DNA of 64,000 nt. It comes from Rhipicephalus microplus (Eukaryota; Arthropoda; Arachnida; Ixodida; Ixodidae). Positions within the stretch are counted from its first letter, which is position 1; the number at the start of each line of letters is the position of its first letter. Shown here in pieces: positions 47,129 through 59,103 of this stretch. The position numbers were made by a program, and so were the translations under genes. The stretch covers positions 2,661,001 through 2,725,000 of the forward strand of contig NC_134701.1 in assembly GCF_043290135.1 (NCBI RefSeq). Reading direction: 5' to 3'. Below the pieces are notes generated by a model. That model did no database searches and had not been told where the DNA came from. It was given only the letters and a program-made list of their open reading frames with translations.

Positions 47129-48899
47129 AGATATGAACCGCGCTAAAACCGCATTAAACAATGTCACTTAGTGAGATGCTGTGTTTTTCACCATTACAAG
47201 TCGGGAACTGCGATATCTAATGTGAAAGCGCATGAAACCGTCGTAATCTTGTAGAAAACATTGTAAAGTAGCGAATAAAACGTTTTCTAACGATAGAAGT
47301 GCGAAGGTTCGGTTAGTTTGAGCTAGGTAGCGTCGTGAAACCACCAAAAACGATGTCATCTAACGAGATGGTGTTGTTTTATTGCGAGTACGAAACTGCG
47401 ATAGGTGAAATATTGGGAAAGCACACAAAAGGGCATGAACTAGCCAGATACTGCGTGTTGTACCGTTACAAGTGCGAAACTGGTATGTTGTGACATTCTC
47501 GGTAAAGCGCATGCAAGTATCGTGAAACCTTAAGAACGATGTCATTTAGCGAGATACAGCGTTCTGTACTGTAATAAGTTGGTGAGAAACTGTGAGGTCA
47601 AGCAAATATCGTAATTGTGAACGAAACAGTGTAATTGAGCGTCTTTAGATACAAGTGCGAATGTTAGGTTAGGTTGACATATGAACCGTCGTAAAACCGC
47701 ATTAAACAATGTCACTTAGTGAGATGCTGTGTTTTTCACCATTACAAGTCGGGAACTGCGATATCTAATGTGAAAGCGCATGAAACCGTCGTAATCTTGT
47801 AGAAAACATTGTAAAGTAGCGAATAAAACGTTTTCTAACGATAGAAGTGCGAAGGTTCGGTTAGTTTGAGCTAGGTAGCGTCGTGAAACCACCAAAAACG
47901 ATGTCATCTAACGAGATGGTGTTGTTTTATTGCGAGTACGAAACTGCGATAGGTGAAATATTGGGAAAGCACACAAAATGGCATGAACTAGCCAGATACT
48001 GCGTCTTGTGCCGTTACAAGTGCGAAACTGCTTTATTGTGATATTCTCGTTAAAGCGCATGCAAGTATCGTGAAACCTTAAAGAACGATGTCATTTAGCG
48101 AGATACAGCGTTCTGTACTGTAATAAGTTGGTGAGAAACTGTGAGGTCAAGCAAATATCGTAATTGTGAACGAAACAGTGTAATTGAGCGTATTTAGATA
48201 CAAGTGCGAATGTTAGGTAAGGTTGAGATATCAACCGTCGTAAAACCGCATTAAACAATGTCACTTAGTGAGATGTAGTGTTTTTCAACATTACAAGTCG
48301 GGAACTACGATATCTAATGTGAAAACGCATGAAACCGTCGTAATCTTGTAGAAAACATTGTAAAGTAGCGAGTAAAACGTTTTCTAACGATAGAAGTGCG
48401 AAGGTTAGCTTGAGTTATGTTAGTTGAAGCTATGTAGCGTCGTGAGACCACCAAAAAGGACGTCATCTAACGAGATAGTGTTGTTTTCTTGCATGTGCGA
48501 AACTGCAATAGGTGAAATGTTGTGAAAGTACACAAAACGGCTTGAACAAGCCAGATACTGCGTGTTGTACCGTTACAAGTGCGAAACTGCTATAATGTGA
48601 TATTCTTGTTAAAGCGCATGCAAGCATCGTGAAACCTTAAAGAACGATGTCATTTAGCGAAATTCAGCGTTCTGTACTGCAATAAGTTGGTGAAAAAGTG
48701 TGAGATTATGCAAATATCGTAATTGTGAACGAAACAGTGTAATAGAGCGTTTTTAGATACAAGTGCGAATGTTAGGTTAGGTTAAGATATGAACCGTCGT
48801 AAAACTGCATTAAACAATGTCACTTAGTGAGATGCAGTGTTTGTCACCATTACAAGTCGGTAACTGCGATATCTAATGTGAAAGCGCTTGCAACCGTCG
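47129..48899. repeat. Satellite block: tandem d monomers, e monomer + P stub
   Basis: d 47129-47676 (548 bp) and d 47677-48225 (549 bp) share a private 'gagatggtgttg' (all others 'gagatagtgttg'), marking a local duplication; the first has h-like sequence in its right half ('gacattctcggtaaag'). e 48226-48784 (559 bp; 'gaaattcagcg'). P stub 48785-48899 with private 'gtttgtcacc'. Confidence 0.92.
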
Positions 48900-48987
48900 T
48901 TAGGTTAGGTTAGGTTAGGTTACGTTAGGTAGGGTTTGGTTAGGTTAGGTTTGGTTAGGTTAGGTTAGGTTAGGTTAGGTTAGGCTA
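48900..48987 (+). repeat. TTAGG array 35 (zeta class, minimal)
   Basis: 88 bp, the shortest array; 'ggtagggtttgg' mark; right edge 'ggctaagatatgaaccgcg'. Confidence 0.94.
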
Positions 48988-49651
48988 AGATATGAACCGC
49001 GCTAAAACCGCATTAAACAATGTCACTTAGTGAGATGCTGTGTTTTTCAGCATTACAAGTCGGGAACTGCGATATCTATTGTGAAAGCGCATGAAACCGT
49101 CGTAATCTTGTAGAAAACATTGTAAAGTAGCGAATAAAACGCTTTCTAACGATAGAAGTGCGAAGGTTAGGTTAGTTTAAGCTAGGTAGCGTCGTGAAAC
49201 TACCAAAAACGACGTCATCTAACGAGATAGTGTTGTTTTATTGCGAGTATTAAACTGCGATAGGTGAAATGTTGTGAAAGCGCACAAAACGCCATGAACA
49301 AGCCAAATACTGCGTGTTCTACCGTTACAAGTGCGAAACTGCTATATTGTGATATTCTCGTTAAAGCGCATGCAAGCATCGTGAAACCTTAAAGAATGAT
49401 GTCATTTAGCGAGAGACAGCGTTCTGTACTGTAATAAGTTGGTGAAAAACTGTGAGGTCATGCAAATATCGTAATTGTGAACGAAACAGTGTAATAGAGC
49501 GTTTTGAGATACAAGTGCGAATGTTAGGTTAGGTTAAGATATGAACCGTTGTAAAACCGCTATAAACACTGTCACTTTGTGAGATGCAGTGTTTTTCACC
49601 ATTACAAGTCGGGAACTGCGATATCTAATGTGAAAGCGCATGAAACCGTCG
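48988..49651. repeat. Satellite block: a2 monomer + P stub
   Basis: Monomer 48988-49536 (549 bp) and P stub 49537-49651; very like 44981-45644. Confidence 0.92.
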
Positions 49652-50233
49652 TTAGGTTAGGTTAGGTTAGGTTTGGTTAGGTTAGGTTAGGTTAGGTTAG
49701 GTTGGGTTGAGTTGGGTTAGGTTAGGTTAGGTTAGGTTGGGTTAGGTTAGGTTAGGTTAGGTTAGGTTACGTTAGGTTAGGTTACGTTATGTTACGTTAG
49801 GTTAGATTACGTTAGGTTAGGTTAGGTTAGGTTAAGTAAGGATGATTTGGTTAGATTAGGTAAGGTTAGGTTAGGTTAGGTTGGGTTGAGTGTTGTTGGG
49901 TTGGGTTGGGTTGGGTTGGGTTAGGTTGGGTTAGGTTAGGTTAGGTTACGTTAGGTTAGGTTAGGTCAGGTAAGGTTAGGTTACGTTAGAATAGGCTAGG
50001 TTAGGTTAGGTTACGTTAGGTTAGGTTAGGTTAGGTTAGGTTAGGTTAGGTTAGCTTAGGTTAGGTTACGGTGGGTTGGGTTAGGTTAGGTTAGGTTAGG
50101 TTAGGTTAGGTTAGGTTGGGTTAGGTTAGTTTAGGTTAGGTTATGTTAGGTAAAGTTTGGTTACGTTAGGTTAGGTTGGGTTAGGTAAGGTTAGGTTAGG
50201 TTAAATTAGGTTAGGTTAGGTTAGGTTAGGTTA
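49652..50233 (+). repeat. TTAGG array 36 (beta class, deleted)
   Basis: 582 bp, 16 pentamers shorter than array 33; private 'gggttgagtgttg' near 49884. Confidence 0.95.
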
Positions 50234-50907
50234 GGATATGAACCACGCTAAAACCGCATTAAACAATGCCACTTAGTGAGATGCTGTGTTTTTCAGCATT
50301 ACAAGTCGGGAACTGCGATATCTAATGTGAAAGCGCATGAAACCGTCGTAATCTTGTAGAAAACATTGTAAAGTTGCGAGTAAAACGTTTTCTAACGATA
50401 GAAGTGCGAAGGTTAGCTTGAGTTATGTTAGTTGAAGCTATGTAGCGTCGTGAGACCACCAAAAAGGACGTCATCTAACGAGATAGTGTTGTTTTCTTGC
50501 ATGTGCGAAACTGCAATAGGTGAAATGTTGTGAAAGTACACAAAACGGCTTGAACAAGCCAGATACTGCGTGTTGTACCGTTACAAGTGCGAAACTGCTA
50601 TAGTGTGATATTCTTGTTAAAGCGCATGCAAGCATCGTGAAACCTTAAAGAACGATGTCATTTAGCGAGATACAGCGTTCTGTACTGCAAGAAGTTGGTG
50701 AAAAACTGTGAGGTTATGCAAATATCGTAATTGTGAACGAAACAGTGTAATAGAGCGTTTTTCAATACAAGTACGAATGTTAAGTTAGTTTAAGATATGA
50801 ACCGTCGTAAAACCGCATTAAACAATGTCACTTAGTGAGATGCAGTGTTTTTCACCATTACAAGTCGGGAACTGCGATATCTAATGTGAAAGCGCTTGCA
50901 AACGTCG
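50234..50907. repeat. Satellite block: b/e/h mosaic monomer + P stub
   Basis: 50234-50792 (559 bp) begins as b ('ggatatgaaccacgc', 'aatgccac'), is e-like from about 50374 ('gttgcgagtaaaac', 'gaagctatgtag', 'cttgcatgtg'), and ends h-like ('gaggttatgc', 'tttttcaatacaagtac'). P stub 50793-50907 with private 'gttaagttagtttaag' in front. Confidence 0.88.
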
Positions 50908-51015
50908 TTAGGTTAGGTTAGGTTAGGTTAGGTTACGTTAGGTAGGGTTTGGTTAGGTTAGGTTAGGTTATGTTAGGTTAGGTTGGGTTAGGTTAGGTTA
51001 GGTTAGGTTAGGGTA
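50908..51015 (+). repeat. TTAGG array 37 (zeta class, short)
   Basis: 108 bp with 'ggtagggtttgg'; right edge 'gggtaagatatgaaccgcg'. Confidence 0.94.
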
Positions 51016-52252
51016 AGATATGAACCGCGCTAAAACCGCATTAAACAATGTCACTTAGTGAGATGCAGTGTTTTTCACCTTTACAAGTTGGGAACTGCGA
51101 TATCTAATGTGAAAGCGCTTGAAACCGTCGTAATGTTGTAGAAAGCAATGTAAAGTAGCGAGTAAAACGTTTTCTAACGATAGAAGTGCGAAGGTTATGT
51201 TAGGTTGAGTTATGTTAGTTTAAGCTGGGTAGCGTCGTGAAACCACCAAAAACGACGTCATCTAACGAGATAGTGTTGTTTTATTGCGAGTACGAAACTG
51301 CGATAGGTAAAATGTTGTGCAAGCACACAAAACGGCATGAACGAGCCAAATACTGCGTGTTGTACCGTTACAAGTGCGAAACTGCTATGTTGTGACTATC
51401 TCGGTAAAGCGCATGCAAGTATCGTGAAACCTTAAAGAACGATGTCATTTAGCGAGATACAGCGTTCTGTACTGTAATAAGTTGGTGAGAAACTGTGAGG
51501 TCAAGCAAATATCGTAATTGTGAACGAAACAGTGTAATTGAGCGTCTTTAGATACAAGTGCGAATGTTAGGTTAGGTTGACATATCAACCGTCGTAAAAC
51601 CGCATTAAACAATGTCACTTAGTGAGATGTAGTGTTTTTCAACATTACAAGTCGGGAACTACGATATCTAATGTGAAAGCGCATGAAACCGTCGTAATCT
51701 TGTAGAAAACATTGTAAAGTTGCGAGTAAAACGTTTTCTAACGATAGAAGTGCGAAGGTTAGGTTAGGTTAGGTTAGTTTAAGCTAGGTAGCGTCGTGAA
51801 ACTACCAAAACGACGTCATCTAACGAGATAGTGTTGTTTTATTGCGAGTATTAAACTGCGATAGGTGAAATGTTGTGAATGCACACAAAACGGCATGAAC
51901 AAGCCAAATACTGCGTGTTCTACCGTTACAAGTGCGAAACTGCTATATTGTGATATTCTCGTTAAAGCGCATGCAAGCATCGTGAAACCTTAAAGAACAA
52001 TGTCATTTAGCGAGATACAGCGTTCTGTACTGCAATAAGTTGGTGAAAAACTGTGAGGTTATGCAAATATCGTAATTGTGAACGAAACAGTGTAATAGAG
52101 CGTTTTTCAATATAAGTACGAATGTTAGGTTAGGTTAAGATATGAACCGTCGTAAAACCGCATTAAACAATGTCACTTAGTGAGATGCAGTGTTTTTCAC
52201 CATTACAAGTCGGGAACAGCGATATCTAATGTGAAAGCGCTTGCAAACGTCG
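51016..52252. repeat. Satellite block: f and h monomers + P stub
   Basis: f 51016-51579 (564 bp; head has 'ccgcgc', private 'aagctgggtag', 'tgaacgagcc', 'gactatctcgg'), h 51580-52137 (558 bp; one A lost in 'ctaccaaaacgac'), P stub 52138-52252 with private 'gggaacagcg'. Confidence 0.91.
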
Positions 52253-52355
52253 TTAGGTTAGGTTAGGTTACGTTAGGTTAGGTTTGGTTAGGTTAGGTTA
52301 GGTTAGGTTATGTTAGGTTAGGTTGGGTTAGGTTTGGTTAGGTTACGTTAGGTTA
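52253..52355 (+). repeat. TTAGG array 38 (zeta class, short)
   Basis: 103 bp; right edge 'cgttaggttaaggtatg', an epsilon-type end on a very short tract. Confidence 0.93.
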
Positions 52356-53593
52356 AGGTATGAACCGTCGTAAAACCGCAATAAACAATGTCACTTAGTG
52401 AGATGCAGTGTTTTTCACATTTACAAGTTGGGAACTGCGATATCTAATGTGAAAGCGCTTGAAACCGTCGTAATGTTGTAGAAAGCAACGTAAAGTAGCG
52501 AGTAAAACGTTTTCTAACGATAGAAGTGCGAAGGTTATGTTAGGTTGAGTTATGTTAGTTTAAGCTAGGTAGCGTCGTGAAACCACCAAAAACGACGTCA
52601 TCTAACGAGATAGTGTTGTTTTATTCCGAGTACGAAACTGCGATAGGTAAAATGTTGTGAAAGCACACAAAACGGCATGAACAAGCCAAATACTGCGTGT
52701 TGTACCGTTACAAGTGCGAAACTGCTATGTTGTGACATTCTCGGTAAAGCGCATGCAAGTATCGTGAAACCTTAAAGAACGATGTCATTTGGCGAGATAC
52801 AGCGTTGTGTACTGTAATAAGTTGGTGAGAAACTGTGAGGTCAAGCAAATATCGTAATTGTGAACGAAACAGTGTAATTGAGCGTCTTTAGATACAAGTG
52901 CGAATGTTAGGTTACGTTGACAAATCAACCGTCGTAAAACCGCATTAAACAATGTCACTTAGTGAGATGTAGTGTTTTTCAACATTACAAGTCGGGAACT
53001 ACGATATCTAATGTGAAAGCGCATGAAACCGTCGTAATCTTGTGGAAAACATTGTAAAGTGGCGAGTAAAACGTTTTCTAACGATAGAAGTGCGAAGGTT
53101 AGGTTAGGTTAGGTTAGTTTAAGCTAGGTAGCGTCGTGAAACTACCAAAAACGACGTCATCTAACGAGATAGTGTTGTTTTATTGCGAGTATTAAACTGC
53201 GATAGGTGAAATGTTGTGAAAGCACACAAAACGGCATGAACAAGCCAAATACTGCGTGTTGTACCGTTACAAGTGCGAAACTGCTATGTTGTGATATTCT
53301 CGTTAAAGCGCATGCAAGCATCGTGAAACCTTAAAGAACGATGTCATTTAGCGAGATACAGCGTTCTGTACTGCAATAAGTTGGTGAAAAACTGTGAGGT
53401 TATGCAAATATCGTAATTGTGAACGAAACAGTGTAATAGAGCGTTTTTCAATACAAGTACGAATGTTAGGTTAGGTTAAGATATGAACCGTCGTAAAACC
53501 GCATTAAACAATGTCACTTAGTGAGATGGAGTGTTTTTCACCATTACAAGTCGGGAACTGCGATATCTAATGTGAAAGCGCTTGCAAACGTCG
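52356..53593. repeat. Satellite block: f and h monomers + P stub
   Basis: f 52356-52919 (564 bp; private 'cacatttacaag', 'attccgagt', 'catttggcgag'), h 52920-53478 (559 bp; 'gacaaatcaacc', 'cttgtggaaaac'), P stub 53479-53593 with 'gagatggagtg'. Confidence 0.92.
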
Positions 53594-53851
53594 TTAGGTT
53601 AGGTTAGGTTAGGTTAGGTTAGGTCAGGTAAGGTTAGGTTACGTTAGAATAGGTTAGGTTAGGTTAGGTTAGCTTAGGTTAGGTTAGGTTGGGTTGGGTT
53701 GGGTTAGGTTGGGTTAGGTTAGGTTAGGTTAGGTTAGGTTAGGTTGGGTTAGGTTAGTTTAGGTTAGGTTAGGTTAGGTTAGGTTGGGTTGGCTTAGGTT
53801 AGGTTAGGTTAGGTAAGGTTAGGTTAGGTTAGGTTAGGTTACGTTAGGTTA
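53594..53851 (+). repeat. TTAGG array 39 (epsilon class, short)
   Basis: 258 bp with 'ggtcaggtaagg', 'gaatagg', 'gggttggctt'; one pentamer shorter than array 23. Confidence 0.95.
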
Positions 53852-53966
53852 AGGTATGAACCGAAGTAAAACCGCATTAAACAATGTCACTTAGTGAGAT
53901 GCAGTGTTTTTCACCTTTACAAGTTGGGAACTGCGATATCTAATGTGAAAGCGCATGAAACCGTCG
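53852..53966. repeat. P-only unit between two arrays
   Basis: 115 bp. The left part is f-type ('aggtatgaaccgaag', 'cacctttacaagttggg'), the end is 'gaaagcgcatgaaaccgtcg', the type that leads into alpha2 arrays. No Q on either side. It shows P acting as an independent spacer, probably after an exchange inside P removed a whole monomer body. Confidence 0.93.
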
Positions 53967-54833
53967 TTAGGTTAGGTTAGGTTAGGTTAGGTTAGGTTAG
54001 GTTAGGTTAGGTTTGGTTAGGTTAGGTTAGGTTAGATTAGGTTAGGTTGGGTTGAGTTGGGTTAGGTTAGGTTAGGTTAGGTTAGGTTGGGTTAGGTTAG
54101 GTTAGGTTAGGTTAGGTTACGTTAGGTTAGGTTAGGTTACGTTAGGTTAGGTTACGTTAGGTTAGGTTAGGTTAGGTAAGGATAATTTGGTTAGGTTAGG
54201 TAAGGTTAGGTTAGGTTAGGTTAGGTTGGGTTGGGTTTTGTTGGGTTGGGTTGGGTTGGGTTAGGTTGGGTTAGGTTAGGTTAGGTTACGTTAGGTCAGG
54301 TTAGGTTAGGTTAGGTTACGTTAGGTTATGTTAGGTTAGGTTAGGTTACGTTAGGTTAGGTTAGGTCAGGTAAGGACAGGTTACGTTAGAATAGGTTAGG
54401 TTAGGTTAGCTTACGTTAGGTTAGGTTAGGTTTGGTTAGAGTAGGTTAGGTTAGCTTGGGTTAGGTTAGGTTGGGTTGGGTTGGGTTAGGTTGGGTTAGG
54501 TTAGGTTAGGTTAGGTTAGGTTAGGTTAGGTTAGGTTAGGTTAGGTTAGGTTAGGTCAGGTAAGGACAGGTTACGTTAGAATAGGTTAGGTTAGGTTAGG
54601 TTACGTTAGGTTAGGTTAGGTTTGGTTAAAGTAGGTTAGGTTAGCTTAGGTTAGGTTAGGTTGGATTGGGTTGGGTTAGGTTGGGTTAGGTTAGGTTAGG
54701 TTCGGTTAGGTTAGGTTGGGTTAGGTTAGTTTAGGTTAGGTTAGGTTAGGTTAGGTTAGGTTGGGTTTGGTTGGGTTAGGTTAGGTTAGGTTAGGTTAGG
54801 TTAGGTTAAATTAGGTTAGGTTAGGTTAGGCTA
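53967..54833 (+). repeat. TTAGG array 40 (alpha2/alpha fusion)
   Basis: 867 bp, longest array. The landmark 'ggtcaggtaaggacagg' occurs twice, at 54364 and 54554. The left part is alpha2 ('agcttacg', 'ggttagagtagg'); the right part is alpha ('ggttaaagtagg', 'ttggattggg'). Confidence 0.93.
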
Positions 54834-55496
54834 AGATATGAACCGCGCTAAAACCGCATTAAACAATGTCACTTAGTGAGATGCTGTGTTTTTCAGCATT
54901 ACATTCGGGAACTGCGATATCTAATGTGAAAGCGCATGAAACCGTCGTAATCTTGTAGAAAACATTGTAAAGTAGCGAATAAAACGTTTTCTAACAATAG
55001 AACTGCGAAGGTTAGGTTAGTTTAAGCTAGGTAGCGTCGTGAAACTACCAAAAACGACGTCATCTAACGAGATAGTGTTGTTTTATTGCGAGTATTAAAC
55101 TGCGATAGGTGAAATGTTGTGAAAGCACACAAAACGCCATGAACAAGCCAAATACTGCGTGTTCTACCGTTACAAGTGCGAAACTGCTATATTGTGATAT
55201 TCTCGTTAAAGCGCATGCAAGCATCGTGAAACCTTAAAGAATGATGTCATTTAGCGAGAGACAGCGTTCTGTACTGTAATAAGTTGGTGAAAAACTGTGA
55301 GGTCATGCAAATATCGTAATTGTGAACGAAACAGTGTAATAGAGCGTTTTGAGATACAAGTGCGAATGTTAGGTTAGGTTTAGATATGAACCGTTGTAAA
55401 ACCGCATTAAACACTGTCACTTTGTGAGATGCAGTGTTTTTCACCATTACAAGTCGGGAACTGCGATATCTAATGTGAAAGCGCATGAAACCGTCG
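54834..55496. repeat. Satellite block: a monomer + P stub
   Basis: Monomer 54834-55381 (548 bp; private 'ctaacaatagaac'). P stub 55382-55496 with 'ggtttagatatg'. Confidence 0.92.
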
Positions 55497-56138
55497 TTAG
55501 GTTAGGTTAGGTTTGGTTAGGTTAGGTTAGGTTAGATTAGGTTAGGTTGGGTTGAGTTGGGTTAGGTTAGGTTAGGTTAGGTTAGGTTGGGTTAGGTTAG
55601 GTTACGTTAGGTTAGGTTACGTTATGTTACGTTAGGTTAGGTTACGTTAGGTTAGGTTAGGTTAGGTTAAGTAAGGATGATTTGGTTAGATTAGGTAATG
55701 TTAGGTTAGGTTAGGTTGGGTTGGGTGTTGTTGGGTTGGGTTGGGTTGGGTTGGGTTAGGTTGGGTTAGGTTAGGTTAGGTTAGGTTAGGTTACGTTAGG
55801 TTAGGTTAGGTTAGGTTACGTTAGGTTATGTTAGGTTAGGTTAGGTTACGTTAGGTTAGGTTAGGTCAGGTAAGGTTAGGTTACGTTAGAATAGGCTAGG
55901 TTAGGTTAGGTTACGTTAGGTTAGGTTAGGTTAGGTTTGGTTTGGTTAGGTTAGGTTAGGTTAGCTTAGGTTAGGTTACGGTGGGTTGGGTTAGGTTAGG
56001 TTAGGTTAGGTTAGGTTAGGTTAGGTTGGGTTAGGTTAGTTTAGGTTAGGTTATGTTAGGTAAAGTTTGGTTACGTTAGGTTAGGTTGGGTTAGGTAAGG
56101 TTAGGTTAGGTTAAATTAGGTTAGGTTAGGTTAGGTTA
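55497..56138 (+). repeat. TTAGG array 41 (beta class)
   Basis: 642 bp; 'ggtaatgttagg' and doubled 'ggtttggtttgg', both shared with array 46. Opens with 'ggtttgg', which other beta arrays in 8785-28159 lack. Confidence 0.95.
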
Positions 56139-56802
56139 GGATATGAACCACGCTAAAACCGCATTAAACTATGTCACTTAGTGAGATGCTGTGTTTTTCA
56201 GCATTACAAGTCGGGAACTGCGATATCTAATGTGAAAGCGCATGAAACCGTCGTAATCTTGTAGAAAACATTGTAAAGTAGCGAATAAAACGTTTTCTAA
56301 CTATAGAAGTGCGAAGGTTAGGTTAGTTTGAGCTAGGTAGCGTCGTGAAACCACCAAAAACGACGTCATCTAACGAGATATAATTGTTTTATTGCGAGTA
56401 CGAAACTGCCATAGGTGAAGTGTTGTGAAAGCACACAAAACGGCATGAACAAGCCAAATACTGCGTGTTGTACCGTTACAAGTGCGAAACTGCTATGTTG
56501 TGATATTCTCGTTAAAGCGCATGTAAGCATCGTGAAACCTTAAAGAATGATGTCATTTAGCGATATACAGCGTTCTGTACTGTAATAAGTTGGAGAAAAA
56601 CTGTGATGTCATGCAAATTTCTTAAACGTGAACAAAACAGTGTAATAGAGCGTTTTTAGATACAAGTGCGAATGTTAGGTTAGGTTAAGATATGAATTGT
56701 CATAAAACCGCATTAAACAATGTCACTTAGTGAGATGCAGTGTTTTTCACCATTACAAGTCGGGAACTGCGATATCTAATGTGAAAGCGCTTGCAAACGT
56801 CG
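56139..56802. repeat. Satellite block: b monomer + P stub
   Basis: Monomer 56139-56687 (549 bp; private 'taaactatgtcac', 'gcatgtaagc'; 'caaatttctt' shared with 61654). P stub 56688-56802 with private 'gtcataaaacc'. Confidence 0.92.
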
Positions 56803-56955
56803 TTAGGTTAGGTTAGGTTAGGTTAGGTTACGTTAGGTTAGGTTAGGTTAGGTTTGGTTAGGTTAGGTTAGGTTAGGTTAGGTTAGAGTATGTTAGGTAA
56901 GGTTTGGTTAGGTTAGGTTAGGTTAGGTTGGGTTAGGTAAGGTTAGGTTAGGTTA
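56803..56955 (+). repeat. TTAGG array 42 (delta class, short)
   Basis: 153 bp with 'ggttagagtatg'; same length as array 47. Confidence 0.95.
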
Positions 56956-58171
56956 AGATATGAACCGCGCTAAAACCGCATTAAACAATGTCACTTAGTG
57001 AGATGCTGTGTTTTTCACCAATACAAGTCGGGAACTGCGATATCTAATGTGAAAGCGCATGAAACCGTCGTAATCTTGTAGAAAACATTGTAAAGTAGCG
57101 AATAAAACGTTTTCTAACGATAGAAGTGCGAAGGTTCGGTTAGTTTGAGCTAGGTAGCGTCGTGAAACCACGAAAAACGATGTCATCTAACGAGATAGTG
57201 TTGTTTTATTGCGAGTACGAAACTGCGATAGGTGAAATATTGGGAAAGCACACAAAATGGCATGAACTAGCCAGATACTGCGTGTTGTACCGTTACAAGT
57301 GCGAAACTGCTATGTTGTGACATTCTCGGTAAAGCGCATGCAAGTATCGTGAAACCTTAAAGAACGATGTCATTTGGCGAGATACAGCGTTGTGTACTGT
57401 AATAAGTTGGTGAGAAACTGTGAGGTCAAGCAAATATCGTAATTGTGAACGAAACAGTGTAATTGAGCGTCTTTAGATACAAGTGCGAATGCTAGGTTAC
57501 GTTGACAAATCAACCGTCGTAAAACCGCATTAAACAATGTCACTTAGTGAGATGTAGTGTTTTTCAACATTACAAGTCGGGAACTACGATATCTAATGTG
57601 AAAGCGCATGAAACCGTCGTAATCTTGTGGAAAACATTGTAAAGTGGCGAGTAAAACGTTTTCTAACGATAGAAGTGCGAAGGTTAGGTTAGGTTAGGTT
57701 AGTTTAAGCTAGGTAGCGTCGTGAAACTACCAAAAACGACGTCATCTAACGAGATAGTGTTGTTTTATTGCGAGTATTAAACTGCGATAGGTGAAATGTT
57801 GTGAAAGCACACAAAACGGCATGAACAAGCCAAATACTGCGTGTTCTACCGTTACAAGTGCGAAACTGCTATATTCTCGTTAAAGCGCATGCAAGCATCG
57901 TGAAAACTTAAAAGAACAATGTCATTTAGCGAGATTCAGCGTTCTGTACTGCAATAAGTTGGTGAAAAACTGTGAGGTTATGCAAATATCGTAATTGTGA
58001 ACGAAACAGTGTAATAGAGCGTTTTTCAATACAAGTACGAATGTTAGGTTAGGTTAAGATATGAACCGTCGTAAAACCGCATTAAACAATGTCACTTAGT
58101 GAGATGGAGTATTTTTCACCATTACAAGTCGGGAACTGCGATATCTAATGTGAAAGCGCTTGCAAACGTCG
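56956..58171. repeat. Satellite block: d and h monomers + P stub
   Basis: d 56956-57504 (549 bp; 'caccaatacaag' shared with 62471, private 'accacgaaaaacg'; right half h/f-like with 'catttggcgag'). h 57505-58056 (552 bp) has an 8 bp deletion at 57869-57880 ('ctatattctcg' for 'ctatattgtgatattctcg') and one extra A. P stub 58057-58171. Confidence 0.92.
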
Positions 58172-58424
58172 TTAGGTTAGGTTAGGTTAGGTTAGGTTAG
58201 GTCAGGTAAGGTTAGGTTACGTTAGAATAGGTTAGGTTAGGTTAGGTTAGCTTAGGTTAGGTTAGGTTGGGTTGGGTTGGGTTGGGTTAGGTTGGGTTAG
58301 GTTAGGTTAGGTTAGGTTAGGTTGGGTTAGGTTAGTTTAGGTTAGGTTAGGTTAGGTTAGGTTGGAGTGGCTTAGGTTAGGTTAGGTTAGGTAAGGTTAG
58401 GTTAGGTTAGGTTACGTTAGGTTA
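58172..58424 (+). repeat. TTAGG array 43 (epsilon class, short)
   Basis: 253 bp; private 'ggttggagtggctt'; right edge 'ggttaaggtatgaaccgaac'. Confidence 0.95.
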
Positions 58425-59103
58425 AGGTATGAACCGAACTAAAACCGCATTAAACAATGTCACTTAGTGAGATGCAGTGTTTTTCACCTTTACAAGTTGG
58501 GAACTGTGATATCTAATGTGAAAGCGATTGAAACCGTCGTAATGTTGTAGAAAGCAATGTAAAGTAGCGAGTAAAACGTTTTCTCACGATAGAAGTGCGA
58601 AGGTTATGTTAGGTTGAGTTATGTTAGTTTAAGCTAGGTAGCGTCGTGAAACTACCAAAAACAACGTCTTCTAACGAGATAGTGTTGTTTTATTGCGAGT
58701 ACGAAACTGCGATAGGTGAAATGTTGTGAAAGCACACAAAACGGCATGAACAAGCCAAATACTGCGTGTTGTACCGTTACAAGTGCGAAACTGCTATGTT
58801 GTGATATTCTCGTTAAAGCGCATGCAAGCATCGTGAAACCTTAAAGAACGATGTCATTTAGCGAGATACAGCGTTCTGTACTGCAATAAGTTGGTGAAAA
58901 ACTGTGAGGTTATGCAAGTATCGTAATTGTGAACGAAACAGTGTAATAGAGCGTTTTTCAATACAAGTACGAATGTTAGGTTAGGTTAAGATATGAACCG
59001 TCGTAAAACCGCATTAAACAATGTCACTTAGTGAGATGGAGTGTTTTTCACCATTACAAGTCGGGAACTGCGATATCTAATGTGAAAGCGCTTGCAAACG
59101 TCG
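58425..59103. repeat. Satellite block: f monomer + P stub
   Basis: Monomer 58425-58988 (564 bp) shares 'ttctcacgatag' and 'aacaacgtcttc' with 30907; private 'gcaagtatcgtaattg'. P stub 58989-59103 with 'gagatggagtg'. Confidence 0.92.

Larger units (their letters stand above)
53479..58988. repeat. ~5.5 kb tandem repeat, copy 1
   Basis: Order: epsilon array 39, P-only unit, fusion array 40, a, beta array 41, b, delta array 42, d, h, epsilon array 43, f. The order recurs from 58989 with offsets of 5,495-5,515 bp, the drift coming from whole pentamers in the arrays. Confidence 0.92.

Noticed and set aside
47360..47545. 61-codon minus-strand frame
   Set aside because: Found once; depends on local variants including a lost base in 'ccttaagaacg' in one d monomer.
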